This document shows positions 27,301-39,300 of a stretch of DNA of 64,000 nucleotides, in pieces. Numbering within the stretch: position 1 is the first letter of the stretch; each line of letters begins with the position of its first letter. Made by a program: the position numbers and the translations under genes. The notes beneath the pieces were generated by a model that did no database searches, had not been told where the DNA came from, and saw nothing but the letters and a program-made list of their open reading frames with translations. This DNA is from Nectonema munidae. Lineage: Eukaryota > Nematomorpha > Nectonematoida > Nectonematidae. Location of the stretch: contig JAUIRK010000007.1 in the NCBI GenBank assembly GCA_030549495.1, positions 124,001-188,000 of the forward strand, written 5' to 3'.

Positions 27301-30300
27301 TCTGAGTCGCAAGTTGTCAAGTGTGCACTAAAGTCACAAACTTGTTATGCGAATTTATTTTGACGTTAATACTGCTACTGATTCAATACCGTCTTTAGTG
27401 CATTCATTTTCATTTCGTGTTTAGGCCTATAAGCAAAAGAAATTCCTTGAATTTGGATTGGGATTTTTACTTCCTATCTGATAGCGCCAGTCATCAAAAT
27501 GTTTTTGAGTTCTGCGATACAACATCTCCCCCTTCTACTCCAGATATCGGAAGCCATGAAAAATGTTTGTATACTTATCCTAATTACTTTTTTACTTCAT
27601 AACATTTAGTTGCAAATTACGTGCTTTTAAATTAATTGATTATTTTTCGCGCGTTCGTGTTGATGACGCTACCAAACTTCTATCAGCTTTCAAATACGGA
27701 ATAATAATTCATATTCTTTCGTTTCAAATCATAAACGAGAAAAAATTAAAAGTTTGCTCCTCTTAATAACGAGATGCATATATTTAATGGCGTTTTGCTT
27801 TCTTAGAAGTCTAAAAATGGTAGTTTTATTTTAAGCTGCAATCATATTATATTACTCTCTTTTACTGCGCCTGAAATTTTAATTTCAGCTTGATGTCTCG
27901 TCAGACGTTTAAATTAATTTTTTTTAATTCTTCCGCTCAATGATAATAATGTAAACTAGTATCATTTATTATCCCTTTTTTTGGATGACATTCATTATCT
28001 TCATATTTTAATTTACTTTAGGATTCTTTTAATTCTCTATCACTTGAACCATTACCCTTGAATTTTCGTAGCTTTGTACATTTTATTCTATAAACCAGTT
28101 TATATGTTTCAAGAGGTTGGCGATTTTTTTCAGGGCATATAGACATTTTGTTTTGTTCTCATACTCAATAAATTACCTACGTTTTTATTTAATTAGTAAA
28201 AATTTAAGTATTTTTTTTAGCAAGTTTAAAAATGATTTTTAATTAAAAAATATGCTTAAAGCTTCATAAGTGATCTTTTTTTTGTAATAGAAGAAAAAAA
28301 TTATAAATCTGAAAGACACTTTATTTAGAAAAATAAACTAAACGTTTTGAAAAGTGAAGTAATGATATATAGAAATTATGGTGAATGTTTTATCATACAT
28401 CAAGTAAGTTGAAGGGGTTAATTAGGTACAAGTTAAACAAAAGATTATGTATAGGACAATAAGAAGGTGTTAATTAGATGTAAGTTATACAAAAGATTAT
28501 GTATAGGACAGCAAGAAGGTTGTAAACGAATTGTCATGACAAAGAAAAATAAAATGTGTATTGTGTATTTTAAACTAAAAGACTAACAATGGATATTAAT
28601 AATGATTATGATGATGAAGATACTTATTATAAGTGATAACAATAAAAGAGAAATTAAAAAACAATAAATTAGTATTAAAATACAATACTATATCAATCAA
28701 ACAAAATTAATTAACTATTATATTGAATATTGATTTTAGGTTTAAAATTTTCAATAAAAATTTTTCTTTGCAAATACGATCAATGTAACCATATATTTTG
28801 AAAATCATTTTTAATTTAAGTATATTTTCAGAAATTTCATGTTTTAAACAATGTTTACCTAAAGGTTTATTTTCAGATTTATTAATAACATCAGTCATAT
28901 GTTCTCTATATCTAATAAATAAAGGACGACTTTTTTCGCCTATATATTCTTTATTACAAATATTACAAATAATTTTGTATACACAGTCTTTGATGGTACA
29001 AGATGCTTTTATGTTTTGGCACTTTTTGTCACACCTATGGGGAATTGATGTTTTATAATTTTTAACAAAAAATGTTTTCAAATTAGATCTACTTTTGTTT
29101 TTAGTGTCTTTCAGATTTATAATTTTTTTCTTCCAGTATATTCAAATGTGCACATTTGTCAATTTTCTTTTTCAAAAGTATTTTTTTGTAATAGTATGGT
29201 GTTTAATTTGACTTCTCTGCCTCAAATGCGTTAAACGTTCTTTTTCTGATTTATCGTTTAAGTGACAAATTCTCCAACAATCGCATCTTGTCAGTTGAAA
29301 AGAGTTGCTCTGGTTTATGACTTGGGCATTCCTGCTCTTCTCATGATGGGAAACGCTAATTCAGTATTTTTTTTCTTCATACTCCATTTTTCCTAAATAT
29401 AACAAAGTGCGCAGTATCCCCTTCATTTTAAACCCACTTTTTTTACAAGGACTCGGGTTTGTATTTTTCGCATGTTGACAACTTCAATACAACTTGGAAG
29501 TGACTGGACCTTGCCCAAATAGTTTTTCCTCTACGTTTCATTTTCTAGTAGTTTCCTTTTTAGTACTCACAAACAGCATTCGTAACGAAGACATCTGCCT
29601 ATGTCTACAGTGGCTTAAATTTTATTCAGAGGAAAAACTATTAAATACGTAATATTTACAAATCAAATCTAAATTCTGCAGTTATCTATATTTAGAAATT
29701 CTCATCAGTGCAGCTAATTTAGAAAATCGAAATAAATTTAAACCTACGAATGCAGAAAACTTTTATTGATAATGGAAAATTCAAATTTATTCACCAACCA
29801 CGGAAAACCCAAATGTGCTACCTTATTTTATTTCTATGCCATTAAAGTGTTGCTTATAATTTTTTCATTTAAATTACTTCTGCTATTTTGACAAAATTGA
29901 TTCGTATTTTCTTCAATTTCAAATAATTTTACACATTTATAGTGAAAATTCGTTTCTAAATGTTGAAACTGTTTTCTTCATAGCTCAGTAGGTAGAGGAG
30001 AACTTATCCATCATTTTAGTGAACCTGCTCCTATTTCTTTTCCGAAAGCTCGAGGTTTTCCTCAACTTTTCTTAGTTCTGGCCGTTGCCATTTTTCCATG
30101 CTCAAAATGCCAAAATGAATTAAAAAAATTTTTTAACTCTCTAATATTATTGTATTAATGAATAATTTTAAAAAAAATGAGAATCTCTTTTTCATATATC
30201 CTTCTAGTTGTTGTTGTTATCATGTCGGATATTTAAATTTTGCCCTGAGAATTTGCTAAACATTTCCTATCCTCCCAGCCCAAATTTTTTTATTTAAGTA

Positions 30301-33300
30301 TATCCAAGCCACTATCTAATGCTTCCCTAATTTCAGGACTGGGGGAAATTTTAGGATTATCTTATTCTCTAGTGAAAAGTTTTTTTTAACATTACTCCTA
30401 CTCTTACTCCTCAATGAGAACTTCTTTTTATTATCTCATGGCTCATCAAGCACATTTCCAGAGTCTGCTTAGGGGTACCTAGCATATTTGAATCGGAATA
30501 GATAGGATATTAATAGAAATTAATAATCCTATATGACCCGCAGATGTAATAGAGGAGAAATGATGGGGGCAAACAAAATCAGGATGCTCTACGTGCGAAG
30601 TTGAATGATTTTTAGATTTAAATAGCGCTATAGATTTTATATAAATCTAGAGATGAGTGATAAACGTAGTTTTTTAGTTTTCAAATAAAAAAGTAATCCG
30701 AGCATGTTTTCCATTTGAATTATAGTCCATTACTTTCCAAGTATTCTCAGCGAATTTTGGTGCCACAGTATTCGCCTTTGGCTGACCTTTTGTATAACCT
30801 GGTCACAATTAAATAGAAGAAAAGTAAGATCATGTTTTATTTTTTTCCTGATTTGTGCAAAATGCTATCTAAAATTTGTTACGATTTATACGACTAAATA
30901 AACTTACCTTACCCTGATTAACCAAATTTATGCAAAATACCTTAAGTTATTAAAATTAGATTGAGATTAACATTGAAATGTAATGAAACTTTGTGTGCAC
31001 GAGTAATTGAAATAGTGAAGAAAGAAATAAATATTTACCATAAATATTGGGATAAAAGGGGTTAATTTTTACGCAATCGGTCCAACCGATTATTTCACCT
31101 GATTATTCTATTACCTCTAGTTACTTCACCCATTATGATTTGAAAGCGGAATTTCTGTCCTTAAAGAAATAGATAATGTAGATGTTTGATTTGAGGGTAT
31201 ATAAATAACGTTGGGCAATGATCGAGAAGCAGCAAAAAACATTCATAAACATTATTGTGTCATTGCATAATGTCACTGCTCGCAGTTGTGAATATTATTT
31301 TCTTATCTCCAAATCTGGCTTTCAGAATTATCTGGTTATCCGGCAATCATTTCTTGTCACTCCCCGTATGATGAGCATATAATCGCGTTTTTGAGGAGTT
31401 GTGATTGGAGCATTTTGAGAAATTTGCTATTTGCGGCTAATCTATTTTTGAGAATAAATATTTATTTTTATCAAAAGTTTTCCTAAAATTTCCCATTTTT
31501 GAAAAGATCACTTTAAAATCCGTATAAAAAATCATATTGTATCAATTTAATGAATTTTTTGATTATCCTTATATTTTAATTTTCAATTTTATAAAATTTA
31601 TAGAAAAATTTTTAAAATATAAAAGTACAAAACCAAAATGCCTTGTTATGATTATAAATAGGTTTCAGGTTTTGAGTTCTCAATCACCTCACAACAAAAT
31701 AGTAAGAGAGAAATAATAAGTACTATCTTCGATTTCTCCATCTTCGAATCCAAGTACTTAAGTTTTTCTAAATTGTTCCTTATCCAATCAGCTAACTCAA
31801 AATCATTCAAAATTGTGCCTTAAATTTACAAGCACAAATGCTTACCCTTTGTGTAACACCGTCTTTTATACCATATAAAACGTGGCCTCTTTGTTTTAGT
31901 CATCTAATGTTTGATATTTTCTCTATTATAATTTTGTGTGAATAAAATTTTATTGTTTTTGTTTGTTTTGTGAAGTTCAATTTTTTAAGACAATGAAAAG
32001 TTTGGCTGTGACTCTCTTAGAAGTTGGAAAATTGACTGATGATGCTGTTTTCCAATTGATCGAAGAATTGAATAAGGTAAGAAAAGTCTCCATTCTAATT
32101 TTCCTTCTGAATTTGAAAATTTTCTTATTTTAACAATTCTTTCTGGCCATTTATCTAGATTTGGAAATAGGTTAAAGGATCATATTTTTTGTTAGCGATA
32201 TTGTTGTGCTTGACAAGGAGGTACGTATATCGAATAGTTCTGGGTCAACTGCCGCACCCACTAATTTTCTTTTTTTTTTTTTATTTGGATTGATGTTGAA
32301 CATTTCCTTTTTTTTCATTTTTATTTAAATTTTTTTTAAGACGGTTTTTTATTTTATATTGAGGGACAAATGATCATTCTGACAGAATGTTAGGAATAGT
32401 TACTTTTGTACATTTCTTGCTTCTTTTTCTTAAACTTTCTTGTTTCCCTTTTTAAGCTATTATTTTGGATATTTCTGGTACTGTACACTTTTTGCTTCTT
32501 TTTTATTTTGTTATACTTCAAATATTATACTATAGATTAATATTTTATATATATTTCAGAACGACTACGTTCCTTTAAAGTCTTCCTTTAATATCCTATT
32601 CCCTTAGCATTTTTGTATATTTTCTTACACGTAGTACTTAGAAACTTATAATGTGTACATTTTGTACACCTAAATATTGATGAAGTTAATTTATATATGA
32701 CATTCCTAAAATCTAGTATCTTTTAAATATTAAAAATGCATATCAGATAACATTTGATTTATTAATCTCTCTTAATGTCCTAGTAAATTTTTTCTATTAA
32801 AAGCAGCTCTTCAAAACTCTCATGCGTACATTTTGTACACCAAAACGTTTCAGGGTTTTAAAAGAATGAATTTGAACGAATTCACTCGTTTTCAGGGTCG
32901 TCTTATCATGTTTCTGAAGTCACAATAATGATGTTTAGTATGGTATTTCCTTTTTTATAGAGGTTTCGCCTCTATACTCTAATCGAGGCATCGGCAATCT
33001 TTTGAAGTTACATGTCAAACCTAACTCACAATCACATTGCGCGTTCCAACCTCATAATACGAAATACAGTATGTGCTCTTGAAACTCCTTATAACAGAAA
33101 TTTTTTTATTTACAAAATGCATGCAAATAAAAATAATTATAAATAATGCAGTTACATTGAATTTTTATTTGTGTCTTTGAAAAGCCTTCTCATTACCACT
33201 TTTTCTTTCCATATTAATGTATAAATTTGCCACAAAATTGGGAACTTAAAAACGAATCTACTTATATTAGATGGTCTTCTAAATTTGGACCGATTTTCAA

Positions 33301-36300
33301 GAGTCTCTTTGTTTAGATTGGACTCATAATGTGTACTGCTAAACAAAGAGCTGATTTCAAAAAATGTGAGTTTACGACGTCATCTTACAAACAAAAGTTC
33401 TATTCTTTTTCAACTGGAAATGTAGGTTTAACAAAGAATGTACGTTTATTTTTTGCGTGTCATTGTGTATTTGTCCGCGTGTCACATGTTGTCGACGTCT
33501 GGTCTAGAGTCCTAGGTGGATTTTTGCATCATGGCTACTGATTCACACAGTGAAAGAAGTTTTAGCTTGGTCATATAGTAAAATAAAGGTTTACACTCTT
33601 GTAACCTTTGTGGCAAAAGTTTGTGGTGGGTTTAGCATACGCATTTTTCCGTGCTGTGACTAAGTTTATTCGGCTAAGGAATTTTTTCTTGCATGTCTGT
33701 ATTGTGTTTCATACACAGAAAATATTTTCCAGATGCTGAGAGAGTCTGCTGACTACGAGGCGGATAATGCCGCATGCTTTGCTAAGATCGTGTCCCTCAG
33801 TCAAACACTCAACTTCGTGAAGAAGCACTGCGAATACTGCAGAAAGGAAGAGAAAGAAGAAAAGCCATCCTTTGCTCTCGTCACGGCCTTCGATCTTTTA
33901 AAGGCAGAAGGTCTCATGACTCTCTCTTCTGTGACAAGAGAACGCATTCTAAAGAATAATTACGAGTAAGGAAGCTTAGCACACCAAAGCACCCAACTTT
34001 CTAACTTATTTTCCTTTTTTCCATGCATTCAAATAACATGTTAAGTCATATAACACTTATTAATACTGTACATACAAGGTTTGTCTGCCCTTGTGCTACA
34101 AGTTATTTTTCCCTGGCCATTTGTCTAAAAACAACGATATTTTTTAGCCAATTTTTCAATAAGCAGAATTTTGAGTAATATATGGAACGCTTTTCAGGCA
34201 TTTAATGGGCTTCTTTGCATACATGACCGTCGATAAGCTGGGGGGAGTGTTGGTAAAGAGGGCTGAACGGCCGACCTTCTCACTCTTTTGGATTTTATTT
34301 TGCCTTCCGCCTGCAACACTCTCGAGATATATAAATGGATGTATTTTCTTTTAAGCCAGCCCCCTTAGAATCCGCTTTGCTTAGTGTCTGGCATACTCTC
34401 TGACAGACTCATTTATCTAGAGGCTCCGAACATTGTAATTGTTTGACAAACTTGAAAAAAAGTTATAATTTCTGTTCGACAACGGCACTACCAATTCCGC
34501 AATGGCAATTTGGCGAATGCCCAACGCAAGCCTAAGCAAGTATGTAGTGTGTACTAATTTCAAATGTTTAGTTATCTTATATTCGATTATGATAACAACC
34601 TGTAGAACACTCTATGAAAGACGAGTTTCACTTTTGTCTGAGGCTCACTCCTAACAGCACTAGACGGCAGTTCAAATCTCCTCAAGAGAACTTCAAAAAG
34701 TGGGCTTTTGGCACACGAAATGAAACTGCGAGGGTTTAAATGCCGAAGCCCGTCTTTCCCAGAGTGCTCTATTAATGACTATATACGAATACAAGAGAAC
34801 TAAAGATTTGACATTTTTAGGAGTTTTTGCATCAGTGGCAAAAACCGTTGTTCGATTTGTGAGGATGATCGAAAATACCAGGAAATTTATAATATATAAG
34901 AATAAAAGATTAAGCAAATAGAGGCAGTGTTTAAGTTGTATATTTGTATAGTGACGTAGTCAGAAATACTTTCAAAGCGGTCCGGTGGAGCACTGCTCTG
35001 TATGTTTCTCTACATCCTCATAACAGCTCTACTCTTTGTGATTATTAGCTCTTTTATCGCATGCATACATCTTTTTCTCTATCTACATTTCTATTTTATC
35101 GTTGTCCTTGTTTCTTATTTTCATTTCTCTAGGTTGATAACATTTTAACGTGATTTTCTTTTTCTTTATATCAACTCTTGATGTCCTTCATTTTATGAAT
35201 TATACTTCACTTTACAAGCAGCAGTTGGGCGTTAACTCGTAGATGGAGCCTGTGAATATTTGTAATATCACTGGTAAACCTTAAAGTGCTGCTTCAGTTT
35301 TTTATGTCCACTCTTCAATCACTTTTTTAATTTAGCCGGCGTATAAATAAATGTCATATATTTTTTGTTATTTAAATGTTCAAATTTATGTCATTAATTC
35401 TTGAATTTTGTTTAGATTTTTACTGAGTTTTTTCACCAACGGTTACGATGAAAAGTCCTTGCTCATTTCAGATACACCACATTTTGGCTTTCCCAGTCCT
35501 TTGGTAAATTTATGCTTCCGTCTTATTTTTATTAATTTTAGCAAACATTAAACCGCCTATTTTGTATATTTAAAATAAAAAAAATTAATGATGGATTTCT
35601 TGAGATTTACTTTTTTTTATGAAAATAAAAAATTTTGATGGTCTGAAAGATCACCGGAGAAATTTTTTACATAAAATGAATCCATAAGACTACTGATAGT
35701 TTTTAAAGATTTTTATGAAATTCCGATATCGAACTTGACCTACTCACATTTTTTGTTTAGTTACGAATTTTTGTACTGATTAATAAAATAGCAATTTTAT
35801 TTTTTATTATTCATTTTCTAAAAATTTTAAAAAGTGTTTGAAAAATATTTCATATTAAAAAACGCCTCAATGAAAAGCGTATTAGATTTCTAAAACAAAC
35901 GTCTCGCAGTTATTATTTTGACACTATGAAAATTCCATGCTAAAGGATTTGAAAGTAGTTTGTGTTTACAAAAAAGATATCATGAACAAAATTATTCTTT
36001 GTTTTGTAAAGTATAAAAAGTTATTATCATTACATCGTCAAACTTTTTTTCAAAAACGAATTTTTCCTCTAGAATTGTAAACATTTGAATTTTTGAGGCG
36101 AAAAACAATTCTGCGAGGTTTGTTATATTCTTAGTATCATGCTTAGATCACTTATAAAACTTTAAAATTATTTAAACATTTTTCAGTAAGTTATTTTCAA
36201 GGAAGATTTTTTTTATAAGCTCTCCTGTATTAAAGCTTTTGTGGAACCTTAAATCAGCTTTTACCGCAGCTTTAGAATGTAATTTAAATACCAAAGAAAA

Positions 36301-39300
36301 AGCTATATAAGTTTTATATTTCAGTGAAAAAATGTTTGTGTACTATACAAAGCATCTATAGTTCTATCTAAACACAAAATCAGTTGATCTTCTGTATACT
36401 TGATCGCAGATTGTTATTGGGAATTATATCCAAGTGTGTTATTTTGCTACGTAGACTTATTCCTGTACTCAAAGAATTTGCTTTCAATTTTGCGTTTATT
36501 AGAAATAGGATTTCGATTTTTGTTTATTGATCTCAAAAGTGTCGGCTTCAATAACACTTATTAAATAAATGTGAATTAGAATGAGTATAATACGAATCTA
36601 TTTACAAATCCTTTTGATGGGAATATATATATACGTATTTTTACCATTATATTTAAATATTATACCAACCAGCTACCAAAAGTTTAGTAATTTTGATGTA
36701 ATGTCAATACTAAAAGTATAGGAGCTAGGATGGAGATATGTCAGATACTCCGTATTTGATAATATTTAGTGCATAAGAAAAGATATTTTGTTTAAGTCTA
36801 TAAAACACATTTTTAAGATAGGGGAGTATAAAATGAAAGAACGTGTATTATTTTTCTATTACCATCTCTTAATTAATTAATTAACTAATAAAAAATATTA
36901 GGGTTAAAATTGAGCAAAAGTCAAATTATCGGTCAACCATTTGAATGTTTTTAAGTTTAATTAACCAACGCAGTTCTGATGCGTTGTTCTGATATCATTA
37001 TATTTCGGACTTTTACGTTGTCCAATGTCCATATTTCCAAAATGAATGATGCAAATATTAAGCCACTTTTTATATCTTGCCTCAAAAAAAGATAACTTTT
37101 ATTCTAAATTTAAAAGATAATTCATGCCTTATTAGCAGCATGTCATAATCTCACCATTTTACTTTTATATGAGCCAATTGCCGATGTGGATGTAGACCAT
37201 TTTGCTCTACTATGCAAGATGGCAACGATTTTTATTTTGTGTTGTTAATAAATTCCTTAGATGTAACTTTTTAATGATGGGTAATTGGGCCTGGGAGGAC
37301 TAATGTTCCTGCGATTTTTATCAATTACTGTAGTCTGCCTGCCTCTTCTGTGATGAAATGGGTGCCATAACTTTCAGTGATTTTCATGTGCAAAAGATAT
37401 ACAACTTTTAAGGCAAATACATTTTGGTTCAAGCTCTTCCTATACACATGCATTGAAAATGGACCTCCTTCACTTGTTCTTGTTAAAGGTGCTTGCATCT
37501 CTTTCCTACCTTCTATATTTTATGTAAGTCGCTATCATTTTATTCCTTTCCATTCCTTTCGAACCTTTTTTATTATAAATAATAAATATGTTCGTGTTTT
37601 GCTAGTTAATGTATATTTTTCAATTTGGTTAATATTTGCTTTGCATAATAAATATGTCATCTTATTAGAGATTAACGCTCCATGAGTTTGAGTGTTGTAA
37701 ACTTCTAGAAACTTTTTCGAAAGGATTCGTGAAGAAAGAGAACTCGCTTTAGAATTTTAAATTCCAATGTCTCTCCTGTTTTTATTTTTGCCTCCTTCCT
37801 TGATTCGTGTAACATTACCGATTGTAAGCACGCAATACATTTCGTAACACAGCTTTTTCTTTTCATTATTCCACAGTTTTATTACTTGTGAAAATTGTAT
37901 TGCAATCTATTTAATTCATATTTCTCTATCGAAAGTTTCCTTTCATTTTCAAGATAATTTGTAGGGGCAGTTTATTGATCCCAAAAATGACATTTTAAAA
38001 ATGGATTGAAAAAAAATCCAAAATGTGAGCGAAAAGTATGACTAAATATACCAGGTGAAAAGACTGAGTGTCTTCACAGCCATTTTCAAAATAAGGCTTT
38101 TTTATAGCATTTCTTTTCTTTGTAATTGAATAGAGGAAGATGATTTTCATCTTAGCAAAGTCATTGTCATAAAACTATTTCTACCATTGGTTACTCGTTT
38201 TTAGTCTGATTTTTAATGCTAAAGTCTATGTGCATACATTTGTACGTACACATTAAGGTGTGTTTATTTTAAACAACGAGTTTTACCTACACAAAATGGT
38301 ATACATCCAAATGAATCATGACTTGTTTTTGACGTGATTTTGACCATAAATACCAAAATGAATCATGATTTGTAAAATTTGAAGAAAAAAATAAGTTTTG
38401 TATATACCAGCGTTTTTCTCACCTTTTACGAGATGCAGCTAACACAAGCATTTCCTTACTTCTGGATATTATGCTGACGATAACCTTGAACCAATAAAAA
38501 CATCTGGAACAAAATTAATCTTTTTTAAATTTGTATTTATAAATATCTGTGCATTAGATGAGAGAAGGGTCCAATTGTTCACCATACTTCATCCTCGTTC
38601 CTCCGAGATGGACCCCTGGTCGAATTATTCATTGGTGAAAACGCAGAAGAAGCACCTTTCTATTGAATTTATTGTTTGACTTCTTTAGCAATATCAGTAC
38701 ATCTATGTTCAGAGTCTAACTCATTCCCTACCTATCATCATTCCTTCAGAAAGCGTTCTTCTAGCGATCCACGAAATCATCGAATCCTCACCGCTTCTCA
38801 TACAAGTATTGCGTATGCATGATTCAAAATCACTGTTCCTAGCGTCGCATTTATTTTCAGGCTTATCCATTCAAAGATTTGATGGTTAGTGCAGAAAATG
38901 AACCTAATTTTCTCAAATTGTGCTTTCCTTTGATATCACAAAATGAGGACATCAGACTTCTTGATGGGGAAAGTCAAGAGAAGAGTGATAAACTTGATGA
39001 ACAAAACAATCCTGGAGACTCTACAACGTAATTTTTAATTTTCATCTCCCTACGTTTCCTTTGACTGCATTTTGCATATTTTTTTGTTAAATAAAGTGAA
39101 AATGTCAAATAAGCATTTTTTAACTTATCCAATCTGTCAAATACTTAGCATAATATTACTTACAATAAAATATGCACGAAGTCTGGCCATTGTTTGCTTT
39201 TTTTTTAGAAAAGTTCGGCAATTTGTTGAAAAACTTGAGCAATTCTTGGATCTCTCGAATACATGCGGGTATTTAACGTTCTTCAAATTTGGTGATACCT

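Noticed and set aside
28798-29058. 86-codon open frame on the + strand
   Set aside because: Shadow of the Penelope-like endonuclease frame on the other strand.
29975-30075. tRNA gene
   Set aside because: Only an A-box-like 5' part is convincing; no cloverleaf, acceptor stem or proper B box can be formed.
32980-33550. Another hAT MITE and a 70-codon open frame
   Set aside because: GGCATCGGCAA near the left resembles a hAT end, but no convincing inverted partner or 8-bp duplication was found, and the frame matches no family.
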